DNA of 64,000 nt from an uncultured Aquimarina sp. (GTDB lineage Bacteria > Bacteroidota > Bacteroidia > Flavobacteriales > Flavobacteriaceae). The stretch lies in assembly GCA_947498775.1 (NCBI GenBank), contig CANMLL010000023.1, forward strand, positions 1 through 64,000. Reading direction: 5' to 3'. A program made the position numbers and the translations under genes. Position 1 is the stretch's first letter, and every line of letters starts with the position of its first letter. Positions 50,445 through 59,946 of the stretch are shown here, piece by piece. The notes under the pieces were generated by a model, which did not search any database, was not told the origin of the DNA, and worked only from the letters and a program-made list of their open reading frames with translations.

Positions 50445-52358
50445 ATGAGTAAAATAATAGGAATAGACTTAGGGACGACCAACTCTTGTGTTTCTGTAAT
50501 GGAAGGTAATGAGCCTGTAGTAATCCCTAATGCTGAAGGTAAAAGAACGACCCCTTCTGTAATTGCTTTTGTAGAAGGTGGAGAAATTAAGGTAGGTGAC
50601 CCTGCAAAGCGTCAGGCGGTTACCAATCCAACTAAGACTATCTCTTCGATAAAGAGATTTATGGGGAATAAATTCTCTGAATCTGCTAAAGAAGCAAAAA
50701 GAGCTGCTTACAAAGTTGTAAAAGGAGATAATGATACACCACGTGTAGATATCGACGGACGATTATATACACCTCAGGAATTATCTGCAATGACACTTCA
50801 AAAAATGAAGAAAACTGCAGAAGATTACTTGGGACAAGATGTTTCTAGAGCTGTGATTACGGTGCCTGCATATTTTAATGATGCGCAACGCCAGGCTACC
50901 AAAGAGGCAGGAGAGATTGCCGGTCTTACAGTAGAAAGAATTATCAATGAGCCTACTGCAGCAGCATTGGCATACGGTCTTGATAAAAAAGGAACCGATC
51001 AAAAGATTGTTGTATTTGACTTTGGCGGCGGTACACATGATGTGTCTATCTTAGAATTAGGAGATGGTGTATTTGAAGTATTAGCTACAGATGGTGATAC
51101 ACACTTAGGAGGTGATGATGTAGATCAAAAGATAATCGATTGGTTAGCTGAAGAGTTTAAAGCAGATGAAAGCATGGACCTTCGTGAGGATCCAATGGCA
51201 TTGCAACGTCTTAAAGAAGCAGCAGAAAAAGCGAAGATAGAATTATCATCTTCACCTCAAACAGAAATAAACTTACCATATGTTACGGCGACCGCTAGCG
51301 GACCTAAACACTTAGTAAGAACATTATCTAAAGCAAAATTTGATCAATTAATCGATGATTTGGTAAAACGCACAGTTGAACCTTGTCGTACAGCACTTAA
51401 AGCTGCTGGGTTGTCAACTAGCGATATCGATGAAATTATTTTAGTAGGTGGATCTACTCGTATACCTGCTGTACAGGAAGCTGTAGAAAAGTTCTTTGGT
51501 AAATCACCAAGTAAAGGAGTTAATCCTGATGAAGTTGTAGCCGTTGGAGCAGCAATCCAGGGTGGAGTACTAACAGGAGATGTAAAAGATGTATTGTTAT
51601 TAGATGTAACACCGCTTTCTCTTGGTATCGAAACAATGGGTAATGTAATGACCAAGCTTATTGAAGCCAATACCACTATCCCAACAAAGAAGTCACAAGT
51701 ATTCTCTACAGCTGCAGATAATCAGCCATCGGTTGAGATTCATGTGTTGCAAGGTGAGCGTCCTATGGCAGCAGACAATAAAACGATTGGTCGTTTCCAT
51801 TTAGATGGAATTCCACCTGCGCAAAGAGGAACACCTCAGATCGAGGTTACTTTTGATATCGATGCCAATGGTATTATCAAAGTGTCTGCCACAGATAAAG
51901 CGACTAACAAGTCTCAGGATATTCGTATCGAAGCTTCTTCAGGATTAACAGAAGAAGAAATTGAAAAAATGAAGCAAGAAGCCGAAGCCAATGCTGAAGC
52001 AGATAAAGCTGCAAAAGAAACAGCTGATAAACTTAATGAAGCTGATGGAATGATTTTCCAGACGGAAAAGCAGCTAACAGAATTTGGTGATAAATTATCT
52101 GATGATAAGAAAAAACCAATCGAAGATGCTTTAGAAGAATTGAAGAAAGCATACGAATCTAAAGACCTTGCTGTAATCCAACCGGCGCTTGATAAAATCA
52201 ATGAAGCTTGGAAAGTTGCCAGCGAAGAGATGTATAAAGCACAAGCCGAGGCACAAGGAGGACAACCAGGTCCTGATGCTGAAGCTGGAGCAGATCAATC
52301 TGGCGGAGGTTCTGAAGGAAGCGATGTAGAAGATGTAGACTTCGAAGAAGTGAAGTAA
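50445..52358 (+). CDS. dnaK: Molecular chaperone DnaK (Hsp70)
   Basis: 637 residues, full length. Nucleotide-binding domain with IGIDLGTTNSCV, DFGGGTHDVSIL and VGGSTRIPAVQ, the interdomain linker DVLLLDVTPLSL, a substrate-binding domain (about 395-510), a helical lid and an acidic C-terminus ending DVDFEEVK. Refolds proteins with DnaJ and GrpE, neither of which is nearby. Monocistronic: terminator at 52400-52433. Confidence 0.97.
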   Translation: MSKIIGIDLGTTNSCVSVMEGNEPVVIPNAEGKRTTPSVIAFVEGGEIKVGDPAKRQAVTNPTKTISSIKRFMGNKFSESAKEAKRAAYKVVKGDNDTPRVDIDGRLYTPQELSAMTLQKMKKTAEDYLGQDVSRAVITVPAYFNDAQRQATKEAGEIAGLTVERIINEPTAAALAYGLDKKGTDQKIVVFDFGGGTHDVSILELGDGVFEVLATDGDTHLGGDDVDQKIIDWLAEEFKADESMDLREDPMALQRLKEAAEKAKIELSSSPQTEINLPYVTATASGPKHLVRTLSKAKFDQLIDDLVKRTVEPCRTALKAAGLSTSDIDEIILVGGSTRIPAVQEAVEKFFGKSPSKGVNPDEVVAVGAAIQGGVLTGDVKDVLLLDVTPLSLGIETMGNVMTKLIEANTTIPTKKSQVFSTAADNQPSVEIHVLQGERPMAADNKTIGRFHLDGIPPAQRGTPQIEVTFDIDANGIIKVSATDKATNKSQDIRIEASSGLTEEEIEKMKQEAEANAEADKAAKETADKLNEADGMIFQTEKQLTEFGDKLSDDKKKPIEDALEELKKAYESKDLAVIQPALDKINEAWKVASEEMYKAQAEAQGGQPGPDAEAGADQSGGGSEGSDVEDVDFEEVK

Positions 52359-52399
52359 GTTGCGAAGTACAATTGGTACTACGTTTAAGTTTTATATTA

Positions 52400-52433
52400 A
52401 AAACGCAGATGATCTTTTGGTTGTCTGCGTTTT
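52400..52433 (+). terminator. dnaK terminator
   Basis: Perfect 10-bp stem AAAACGCAGA (52400-52409) with TCTGCGTTTT (52424-52433), followed by more T. It also faces the end of the convergent DNA alkylation repair gene. Confidence 0.8.
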
Positions 52434-52438
52434 TTGAT

Positions 52439-53110
52439 TTACGTTATCCGTTTTAGAGCCTCTTTTTCAGACAATGATTTTAACGAAACCTTTTTGACAA
52501 ATGATGTTATGGCAGCCGAGTCTACTTTAGAATATTCGCGTAGCGCCCACCCAATTGCTTTTTGAATAAAGAACTCCTCTGAAGATTTATGCTGATCGCA
52601 AAGTTTGAATAATAATTGTGTATCTGTCTTCTCTTTATATCCTAATTGAAACAGAATGGCACTTCGATTAAGCCACATATCTTTTGAAGAAGAAAATTTG
52701 GTAACTACAATTGTAGTTTGATCCGGAAATTGAAGTAAATAAGTACCCAAAATATGCTTGGCAATAAAATCTACAGTATCCCACCATGAATTAGTTGTGA
52801 TCAATTTTTCGATAAAATAAATATCATCAACCTCGTAATTTTTCTTAAGAAAGCGATCTGTGAGCTCTATAGCACAATAGTGAAGTTCTCGATGAAGGTC
52901 ATGATATAAGGTGTTTACTATTTCAATAATAGTGTCTCGTGACAATTCACTTTTAAAATTGTTGATTGTTTCTTTTAAAATAGTCTTTCTTACCGGTGCT
53001 TTTATCCCATAAAAAGAAAAAAGGTCTTTCATGTAAGCTTCCATTGCCCTTGCTTGTTCTGCATTGGCATGTTCTTCAAATTTTGAAATTAAAGCAGTTG
53101 TAAAACTCAT
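52439..53110 (-). CDS. DNA alkylation repair protein (AlkD-like HEAT repeats)
   Basis: 223 residues of helical HEAT-like repeats, with the AlkD motif FYGIKAPVRKTILKE, WWDTVDFIAKHILG and FIQKAIGWALREYSK. Known: AlkD glycosylases remove N3- and N7-alkylated purines by wrapping DNA on a HEAT surface. The Trp and Asp of WWDTVD correspond to the catalytic neighbourhood. Last gene of a four-gene minus-strand operon, 2 bp after the ankyrin gene. Confidence 0.88.
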   Translation of the reverse strand: MSFTTALISKFEEHANAEQARAMEAYMKDLFSFYGIKAPVRKTILKETINNFKSELSRDTIIEIVNTLYHDLHRELHYCAIELTDRFLKKNYEVDDIYFIEKLITTNSWWDTVDFIAKHILGTYLLQFPDQTTIVVTKFSSSKDMWLNRSAILFQLGYKEKTDTQLLFKLCDQHKSSEEFFIQKAIGWALREYSKVDSAAITSFVKKVSLKSLSEKEALKRIT

Positions 53111-53112
53111 TT

Positions 53113-55101
53113 TTACAGTTTAATATTATTTTGCTTTGCCATTTCTTGCAACGTTTCTCCATATTCATTTTGTAAATCCGTAGAAGCTCCTTTTTGAATC
53201 AAATAATCTACGATTTCTTGACTTTCTATTCTTACGGCAATCCATAGAGCTGTTTTCCCTTTTTCTATTTCGAAATCAATAGAAGCTCCTGCGGCTAGTA
53301 GTTTTTCTATAGTTTTAATATTTCCTAAATAAGTGGCTTCATGCAAAGGAGTATGGCCATGATAACCAGCCCTTTGATGAAGATTAGCTACTTTACTGAT
53401 CAAATACTGTGCTATTTCCTGATGTTCTCTTTCCACAGCAATCCAAAGTGGGGTTTTGCCTTCTTCTGTTTCACAATCAATAGATATTCCTAGATCTAAC
53501 AATTTTTTCAGGATGTCAATATTTCCGTTTCGTGTGGCTTCATGTATAGGATAAGAATAACCTCCTTTTTGATGCGGATCAGCTCCTTGATCTAGTAAGT
53601 ACTCTGCTATTTCCTGAAGATCATTTTCTACGGCAATCCAAAATGGAGTTCTACCATCATCTGTTTTACAATTAATAGAAGCTCCCGCATTTAATAATTC
53701 TTTTATAATCTCTATATTTCCTGAAGAAACAGCTGCATGTAAAGGAGAAAAACCGAAAAGACTTCTTTTTTCATTGGGGTTAGCCCCATGATCTAATAAA
53801 TATGTCACCATATCTAATTGATCGTTATTTGCAGCAGCATAAAGAGGACTATCCCCATGTTTGCTTATTACATTAATATCTAATGTGGTATGTTTTAAAA
53901 GCCAATCCACGGTTTCAATATGGTTGTTTTTTGCCGGGTATACTAATGTTTCTGGATGTAACGCAACTCCTTTTTCAAATAACCACTTTACAACATTAAG
54001 GCGATTATTTTCAGCAGCAAAGGTAATGCCTGTATCAATATATTCATATTCGGGATCTACTTTGGGGTATAGTTGTTGTACCAAAAAAAGAATTCCTCCT
54101 TTACAGGCACTAAACCATAGTTTGTTTTCTTCATGCAACTGTATTTTTGCACCTCTTTCTATCATATATCTTACTGCTTTTTCATTTCCTGATTTTGCAA
54201 TATAAGTTAGAGGATTAGATTCGTGATTAATCTCTGCACCATGTTTCAAGAGCAACTCAATAGTTTCTTCGTTTTTAGAACAATTTAAAGGGCCATTCCA
54301 CCAATTTCTTACTTTAACATTTCTATCAATAAATTCTTTTACAATCTGTACATTTCCCGATGCAGAAGCAGCTTCCAAAAGGTATTGATAGTCTAAGGGT
54401 GAGATGCCAACGTCTAGGCATTTTTTTACAGCCTCGTAATCTCCTAATTGTACAGATCGATATAAACTTGTAGAAAAAGCTGGTAGTTTTTTATTTTTGT
54501 TGATCGGAGGAGATACTCTGATAGCATCCCATATAGAAGTATTTGCATGAGGTTCAAACCAGCCTGACTCGGGTACTTTTTTAGCTCCTATATTAGTCAA
54601 CGCTAAATAGAGCGTGTCTCCATGCAATGCTTCTTTTTTGTTATTAATATAGATTACTCTTTCTTTTCCTTCTTCATATGAAATTATTGTATGTTCTTTG
54701 GCCAAAATCCAGGCATGTTCACGATACACATCACCTCCATGCATGTCGATAGAATAATAAAAAGCTTTGGTTTTGCATTGTATAGTAAGTTCGTAGATCC
54801 GTTCTAACATTCTGGCGGGAGGATGTTTATGGAGTGTTTCTGTAGGATCACGGTAGAGTTGTATATCATATCTTTTCTTGCTCCATATAGCATCCCATGG
54901 GATGTAATGAGGATTATTAGTAAAAATTGACGGTTCTGTAACTTCTCTAACCACAAATAGTCCGTCTTCTGGTAGCTCTATATTTTTTATAGTGCCTGGT
55001 TTTATCCAATATAAATTATAGGATAGAACTGGATCTTTTTCCAGTTCTTCTTTTAGCTTTGTGTTAGCTACGAAGTAAATACTATGCTCACTAAATGGCA
55101 T
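53113..55101 (-). CDS. Ankyrin-repeat protein with unknown N-terminal domain
   Basis: 662 residues, no signal peptide. Residues 1-200 form an unrecognised domain rich in aromatic residues (VVREVTEPSIFTNNPHYIPWDAIW, FYYSIDMHGGDVYREHAWILAKEHTIISY). Residues about 205-655 hold some 13 ankyrin repeats, the later ones canonical (GHTPLHEATYLGNIKTIEKLLAAGASID). The DNA of repeats near the C-terminus is similar, pointing to internal duplication. Inference: an intracellular protein-protein scaffold. The N-terminal domain may be the functional part. Confidence 0.82.
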   Translation of the reverse strand: MPFSEHSIYFVANTKLKEELEKDPVLSYNLYWIKPGTIKNIELPEDGLFVVREVTEPSIFTNNPHYIPWDAIWSKKRYDIQLYRDPTETLHKHPPARMLERIYELTIQCKTKAFYYSIDMHGGDVYREHAWILAKEHTIISYEEGKERVIYINNKKEALHGDTLYLALTNIGAKKVPESGWFEPHANTSIWDAIRVSPPINKNKKLPAFSTSLYRSVQLGDYEAVKKCLDVGISPLDYQYLLEAASASGNVQIVKEFIDRNVKVRNWWNGPLNCSKNEETIELLLKHGAEINHESNPLTYIAKSGNEKAVRYMIERGAKIQLHEENKLWFSACKGGILFLVQQLYPKVDPEYEYIDTGITFAAENNRLNVVKWLFEKGVALHPETLVYPAKNNHIETVDWLLKHTTLDINVISKHGDSPLYAAANNDQLDMVTYLLDHGANPNEKRSLFGFSPLHAAVSSGNIEIIKELLNAGASINCKTDDGRTPFWIAVENDLQEIAEYLLDQGADPHQKGGYSYPIHEATRNGNIDILKKLLDLGISIDCETEEGKTPLWIAVEREHQEIAQYLISKVANLHQRAGYHGHTPLHEATYLGNIKTIEKLLAAGASIDFEIEKGKTALWIAVRIESQEIVDYLIQKGASTDLQNEYGETLQEMAKQNNIKL

Positions 55102-55120
55102 TTATTTGTTTTTTAAACGT

Positions 55121-56827
55121 TTAAAACCCTACAGCCGTATCATCCCCTCGTCTATCAGCACCACCTTCTAATGTGCCATCGGGTAATATCAAGATACCAT
55201 CAACTTTTCCTATAATCCTGGATTCTTCTTCATTAATATTATATCCTTTTGCTCTTAAGCCATCTAAGAGTTCATTGTCAAAAGAATTGGGTTCAAAAAC
55301 AACTTTATCGGGTAACCATTGATGATGAAAACGAGGTGCATCTACAGCATCTTGCATGGTCATTCCGAACTCTTTTACATTAAGTATGGTCTGTAGAACA
55401 GAAGTGATAATAGTAGATCCACCAGGGGTACCAACAGACATCCATAATTCTCCATCCTTTTCTACTAATGTAGGGGTCATAGAACTTAGCATTCGCTTTT
55501 CGGGAGCAATCGCATTGGCTTTGGCACCGATCAGTCCAAACATATTGGGAATACCAGGTTTTGCACTAAAATCGTCCATTTCATTATTCAGGAAAAAACC
55601 TAATTCAGGAACATAAAGTTTAGATCCAAAAGCTCCGTTTAATGTGGTGGTCACAGCAATTGCATTTCCGAATTGATCTACGATAGAGTAATGGGTGGTT
55701 TCTTCGCTTTCATATCCAGTGATGCTCCCACAATTAATATCAGATGAAAGCGTTGCTTTTTTAAAGCTAAAATCTTCCATTCTTGTAGTTAAATATCCAT
55801 TACTAATAAGGGTGTCGATAGGAATGTCAACAAAATCGGGATCACCAAGATAGTATGCGCGATCGGCATAGGCTCTTCGTTCTGCCTCGGTAATGACTTG
55901 TATTGCCTTAAGTTGATTATGACCATATTGTGATACATCAAAGGGTTCTATCATTTTCATGATCTGGGCAAGACAAACTCCTCCACTTGATGGTGGAGAC
56001 ATAGAAGTAATAGTAAGATTTTTATATTCAAACTGTATCGGATCACGCCATTTTGATTCATATTTTTCTAAATCTTCCAAAGTAATAATGCCTCCTTGTG
56101 ATTGTATGAAATCGACTAGTTTTTTGGCAGTCTCTCCTTTATAAAACTCTGCCGCTCCATTTTGTTTAATTCGCTCTAAGGTAGTAGCTAGTTCAGGGTT
56201 TTTTAAGGTGTCGTTGGCTTTATATCCTTTTAGAATGGGGATCGTATCTTCATTTACTTCAAAGAACAGCTCTTCATATTTTTTGAAACGTCTTTCTTGT
56301 TTTTCAGTGATTACAAATCCATTTTTGGCGAGTTCAACAACAGGGGTAAGAATATCTTCTATAGGGAGCGTCCCAAGTTTCTTATGAATTTCAAAAACAC
56401 CATTAATAGATCCAGGGACACCGACTGCCAATGCGCCTAGCTGACTTTTTTCTGGGATAAAATCCCCATTCTCGTCTAGATACATGTCTTTGGTCGCTGC
56501 AAGAGGCCCCTTTTCTCTAAAATCAATGGCACCGGTTTCTCCATTGGCTTTTCTGTAGACCATAAAACCACCACCGCCTAAATTTCCTGCTACTGGGTAG
56601 CTTACCGCTAGTGCCAAATGGGTAGCTACCATAGCATCAAAGACATTTCCACCTTTTTTCATGATATCCGAACCAATTTTTGAAGCTTCTTCTCTAGCAG
56701 AAACTACCATGGCTTTTTTAGTAATAACACCTCGTACAGGTTCGTAAGGTTTTACAGTTTTATTTGTACTTGTTCTACAAGAAATTAAAAATAAGGTAGC
56801 TAAGAAAAAATATAGGATAGATTTCAT
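55121..56827 (-). CDS. ggt: Gamma-glutamyltransferase lipoprotein
   Basis: 568 residues. Lipobox LISC (Cys17), so probably anchored in a membrane facing the periplasm. The Ntn-hydrolase nucleophile Thr begins the small subunit in ESEETTHYSIVDQFGNAIAVTTTLNGAFGS, preceded by the GGGGFMVYR and DFREKGP motifs of the large subunit; GTPGGSTIITSVLQ is the oxyanion region. Self-cleaves and hydrolyses glutathione or transfers its glutamyl group. Second gene of the operon, 3 bp after the ACP phosphodiesterase gene. Confidence 0.93.
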   Translation of the reverse strand: MKSILYFFLATLFLISCRTSTNKTVKPYEPVRGVITKKAMVVSAREEASKIGSDIMKKGGNVFDAMVATHLALAVSYPVAGNLGGGGFMVYRKANGETGAIDFREKGPLAATKDMYLDENGDFIPEKSQLGALAVGVPGSINGVFEIHKKLGTLPIEDILTPVVELAKNGFVITEKQERRFKKYEELFFEVNEDTIPILKGYKANDTLKNPELATTLERIKQNGAAEFYKGETAKKLVDFIQSQGGIITLEDLEKYESKWRDPIQFEYKNLTITSMSPPSSGGVCLAQIMKMIEPFDVSQYGHNQLKAIQVITEAERRAYADRAYYLGDPDFVDIPIDTLISNGYLTTRMEDFSFKKATLSSDINCGSITGYESEETTHYSIVDQFGNAIAVTTTLNGAFGSKLYVPELGFFLNNEMDDFSAKPGIPNMFGLIGAKANAIAPEKRMLSSMTPTLVEKDGELWMSVGTPGGSTIITSVLQTILNVKEFGMTMQDAVDAPRFHHQWLPDKVVFEPNSFDNELLDGLRAKGYNINEEESRIIGKVDGILILPDGTLEGGADRRGDDTAVGF

Positions 56828-56830
56828 AAT

Positions 56831-57415
56831 TTATAATTTTCTCATTTCATTTTTGGTAAATAGTTCTAATTCTTCAAAAAAAGAACGAAATTCTTTTTCA
56901 AAATCAGAGTAATATTCTTCCAGCTCAATAACAGCAAAATTCATTTTGGATCTATTTTTTGTCCTTCGATTCATTCCGGATAATACAGAACCAATTCCCG
57001 CAATAGAGGCATAGCTAAGGAGCCAGTTATCTCGTATCATATAAGGAAGGAAATTTTGAATACGTTCAGGTAATAGTTCATAGTATTCATTAAGTAAATC
57101 GTAAAAATCTATAGTGTATGCTTCTAGAGGAACATTTGAGTACTTTGACCAATTAGCAGCCAAAAAATGATCATATAGAATATCTACAATTACAGCGCTA
57201 TAGCGACCGTACTTTGGATACAATCTGCTAATGCTTTGCTTTACAATACCATGTGAATCTGTATAGGAATCAATTTGACGATGTAGCCTTATCCCTTGTA
57301 TGATACGTTCTGGGTATTCCAAAATTTTTTTGCCTTTTACAGAATCGGCGATAAAATTGCCTATTTTAAGTTCTGGATCTTCATTAGAAAGATAGATATG
57401 CGCTAAGAAATTCAT
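56831..57415 (-). CDS. Acyl carrier protein phosphodiesterase (AcpH-like)
   Basis: 194 residues. MNFLAHIYLS, GNFIADSVKG and RLHRQIDSYTDSHG are the HD-related metal motifs of the family, with YDHFLAANW further on. Removes the 4'-phosphopantetheine arm from acyl carrier protein in E. coli. First gene of a tight minus-strand operon with ggt, the ankyrin gene and the alkylation repair gene; divergent from glmM. Confidence 0.88.
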   Translation of the reverse strand: MNFLAHIYLSNEDPELKIGNFIADSVKGKKILEYPERIIQGIRLHRQIDSYTDSHGIVKQSISRLYPKYGRYSAVIVDILYDHFLAANWSKYSNVPLEAYTIDFYDLLNEYYELLPERIQNFLPYMIRDNWLLSYASIAGIGSVLSGMNRRTKNRSKMNFAVIELEEYYSDFEKEFRSFFEELELFTKNEMRKL

Positions 57416-57477
57416 TTATGAAAATTACAATTTTTTGAGAAGTAAGTATTGTTTTTTTGTAAACTTTTATAGTAAAG

Positions 57478-57508
57478 TTGTAGTAGTGTGTTATAGCTTG
57501 TACATTTG
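57478..57508 (+). promoter_or_regulatory. Promoter of glmM
   Basis: TTG (57478-57480), 20-nt spacer, TACATTTG (57501-57508), an exact Bacteroidota consensus. The start codon is 32 nt further on. Confidence 0.7.
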
Positions 57509-57540
57509 CGATCAAATTTTGAACAATCAATCAATAAAAT

Positions 57541-58929
57541 ATGACATTAATAAAATCAATATCCGGCATTAGAGGAACCATTGGGGGATCTGTGGGAGAT
57601 AATCTCACCCCAGTTGATGCTGTAAAATTTGCTTCGGCGTATGGAAGCTGGTTAAAAGAGAAAACCAATAAAGAGCATCCTATTGTAGTAGTTGGTCGTG
57701 ACGCCCGTATTTCGGGATCCATGATACAACAATTGGTAATGAATAGTCTGGTTGGATTAGGAATACATGTAGTTGATCTGGGACTTTCTACAACACCAAC
57801 GGTTGAGGTGGCCGTACCCATTGAAAAAGCGGATGGTGGAATTATTTTAACAGCAAGTCATAATCCTAAACAGTGGAATGCATTAAAACTTCTTAATAAT
57901 AAAGGAGAATTTCTGAATGCAGAGAATGGAAAGAAGATTCTTGATATTGCAGAAAACGATTCATATACTTTTGCTGAAGTTGATGATTTAGGAAGTATTG
58001 CAGTAAATGATACGTATATCGATAAACATATTGAAGAAGTTTTAAACCTATCACTTGTAGATGTAGAAATTGTAAAAAATGCTGGTTTTAAAGTAGTAGT
58101 CGATGCGGTTAATTCTACTGGAGGAATTGCAATCCCTAAGCTTCTCAAAAAAATGGGAGTTGAGGTAGTAGAATTATATTGCGAACCAAATGGGCATTTT
58201 CCACACAATCCAGAACCACTGAAGGAACATTTGACAGACTTATCCGAATTGGTGGTTAAAGAAAAAGCAGATTTTGGGCTAACGGTAGACCCCGATGTAG
58301 ATCGCTTGGCTTTTATGAGTGAAGATGGAGAAATGTTTGGTGAAGAATATACCTTGGTAGCCTGTGCAGATTTTGTGTTAGGGAAAACGCCGGGAAATAC
58401 AGTTTCTAACCTTTCTTCAAGTAGAGCTTTAAGAGATGTAACTCAAAAACATAATGGTACTTATGAGGCTAGTGCTGTAGGAGAAGTAAATGTGGTTGAG
58501 AAAATGAAGGCCAATAAAGCAATTATTGGTGGCGAAGGAAATGGAGGAATCATTTATCCAGAATTGCATTATGGAAGAGATTCACTAGTAGGAGTAGCGC
58601 TGTTTTTAACGCATTTGGCAGAAAAAAAATGTAGCGTAAGCGAATTGCGTAATAGTTATCCGTCTTATTTTATGAGTAAGAATAAAATTCAATTAACTCC
58701 AGGTCTAGATGTGGATGCTATTTTGGAAGGATTTCATAAAAAACATGTTTCCGAAGAGGTTTCTATAGTTGATGGAGTAAAAGTTGATTTTGCGGACTGT
58801 TGGGTACATTTAAGAAAAAGCAATACAGAACCTATTATTCGTATTTATACAGAGGCTTTGAGTCAAGAAAAAGCAGATCGATTAGCGGAAGATACGATTA
58901 GTACATTAAAAGAAATTGCAGGAATTTAA
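57541..58929 (+). CDS. glmM: Phosphoglucosamine mutase
   Basis: 462 residues, four-domain phosphohexomutase. The phosphoserine is Ser106 in TASHNP; the Mg loop is DPDVDR; the sugar-binding loop is GGEGNGG; the phosphate loop is RKSNTEPIIR. Interconverts glucosamine-6-P and glucosamine-1-P for UDP-GlcNAc. The GGEGNGG loop is the variant I associate with Bacteroidota, where annotation as GlmM or phosphomannomutase varies, so a broader substrate range is possible. Confidence 0.88.
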   Translation: MTLIKSISGIRGTIGGSVGDNLTPVDAVKFASAYGSWLKEKTNKEHPIVVVGRDARISGSMIQQLVMNSLVGLGIHVVDLGLSTTPTVEVAVPIEKADGGIILTASHNPKQWNALKLLNNKGEFLNAENGKKILDIAENDSYTFAEVDDLGSIAVNDTYIDKHIEEVLNLSLVDVEIVKNAGFKVVVDAVNSTGGIAIPKLLKKMGVEVVELYCEPNGHFPHNPEPLKEHLTDLSELVVKEKADFGLTVDPDVDRLAFMSEDGEMFGEEYTLVACADFVLGKTPGNTVSNLSSSRALRDVTQKHNGTYEASAVGEVNVVEKMKANKAIIGGEGNGGIIYPELHYGRDSLVGVALFLTHLAEKKCSVSELRNSYPSYFMSKNKIQLTPGLDVDAILEGFHKKHVSEEVSIVDGVKVDFADCWVHLRKSNTEPIIRIYTEALSQEKADRLAEDTISTLKEIAGI

Positions 58930-58942
58930 AATTGAAAAATTG

Positions 58943-58985
58943 GGCTGGATTACTTTACCTTTAAAACATAGAATTCAGCCTTTTT
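58943..58985 (+). terminator. glmM terminator
   Basis: Stem GGCTGGATT (58943-58951) with AATTCAGCC (58972-58980), one G-U pair, followed by TTTTT. It reaches the stop codon of the convergent acyltransferase gene. Confidence 0.65.
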
Positions 58986-59883
58986 AATCGATAATTGCAC
59001 CTTCTGGCTTTTCTGCATTACGATGTTTCCATCGTTTATGAGTCCAGAGATAGTATTCAGGTTCTTCTCGTATTTGCTCTTCGAGTAATTGAAGGTATTT
59101 TTTTATAGTGTAAAATTTTTCTTCTTTTTTACTATTTTCAGAAATAGGAATGAATTTTACTTCATAATGCCCTCGTTTTACTTTTTTTACTTGAAGGTAC
59201 AATACAATAACATCAAGACGTTGTGCCAGGAATTCTCCTCCTAAAAATATAGGTACTTTGATTCCCATAAAATCTGTCCAATATTTTGCATTATTAATTT
59301 TTGGTGATTGATCAGAGATCATACCATAGGCACATACAGTACCGTCTTGTTTATCTTTAATAATCTGCCTTGCTACTTTATGACTGGCAATAAGCCTGGA
59401 GTTAAATCGTCCACGGATGCGGTGTGCTAAACGGTCAAAATGCTTGTTTTTAATTTGTTTGTATATACCAACACATGGATTTATAGATACTAAGTCTATG
59501 GCATTAGACCACTCAAAGCTTCCATAGTGTCCCATAAGCGTAATAATGCTTTTATTCTTTTTTTCAAATTCATGAAACTCTTCAAGATTGATAACTTTAT
59601 AGCGTTTTATTAATTCTTCACGAGAAATGGATAGTGATTTGGTCATTTCCAAAAACATATCACACATATGTTTGTAGAATGCTTTACGTATACGTTTTAT
59701 TTCTTCTTTAGATTTTTCAGGGAAAACCAAGGTTAGGTTTTCTGTAACGGTTTTTCTTCTATAGCGTATAATATAATATGTTATGATATAGGTGCACGTA
59801 GAGAACGTATAAAACAATCGCCACGGTAGTTTTGATATTCCTAAAATTATGGGGTATGTTAGGCAGTATATTAATAATTGCAT
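58984..59883 (-). CDS. LpxL/HtrB-like lysophospholipid acyltransferase (copy 1)
   Basis: 299 residues from 59883 (MQLLIYCLTYP), the start shared with the two paralogues; an upstream ATG at 59907 lies within a TACCTTTG promoter box (59912-59905). One N-terminal hydrophobic segment, then the acyltransferase HX4E motif in MGHYGSFEWSN, SDQSPK, and FYLWTHKRWKHR-like end (YLWTHKRWKHRNAEKPEGA). Known: family members add secondary acyl chains to lipid A. First of three tandem paralogues on the minus strand; acceptor unknown. Confidence 0.87.
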   Translation of the reverse strand: MQLLIYCLTYPIILGISKLPWRLFYTFSTCTYIITYYIIRYRRKTVTENLTLVFPEKSKEEIKRIRKAFYKHMCDMFLEMTKSLSISREELIKRYKVINLEEFHEFEKKNKSIITLMGHYGSFEWSNAIDLVSINPCVGIYKQIKNKHFDRLAHRIRGRFNSRLIASHKVARQIIKDKQDGTVCAYGMISDQSPKINNAKYWTDFMGIKVPIFLGGEFLAQRLDVIVLYLQVKKVKRGHYEVKFIPISENSKKEEKFYTIKKYLQLLEEQIREEPEYYLWTHKRWKHRNAEKPEGAIID

Positions 59884-59946
59884 GAGTGGGTAGTTATAAG
59901 CCCACAAAGGTAAACTTATTTATCAGTATCCGATGAGTAGAGGTTA

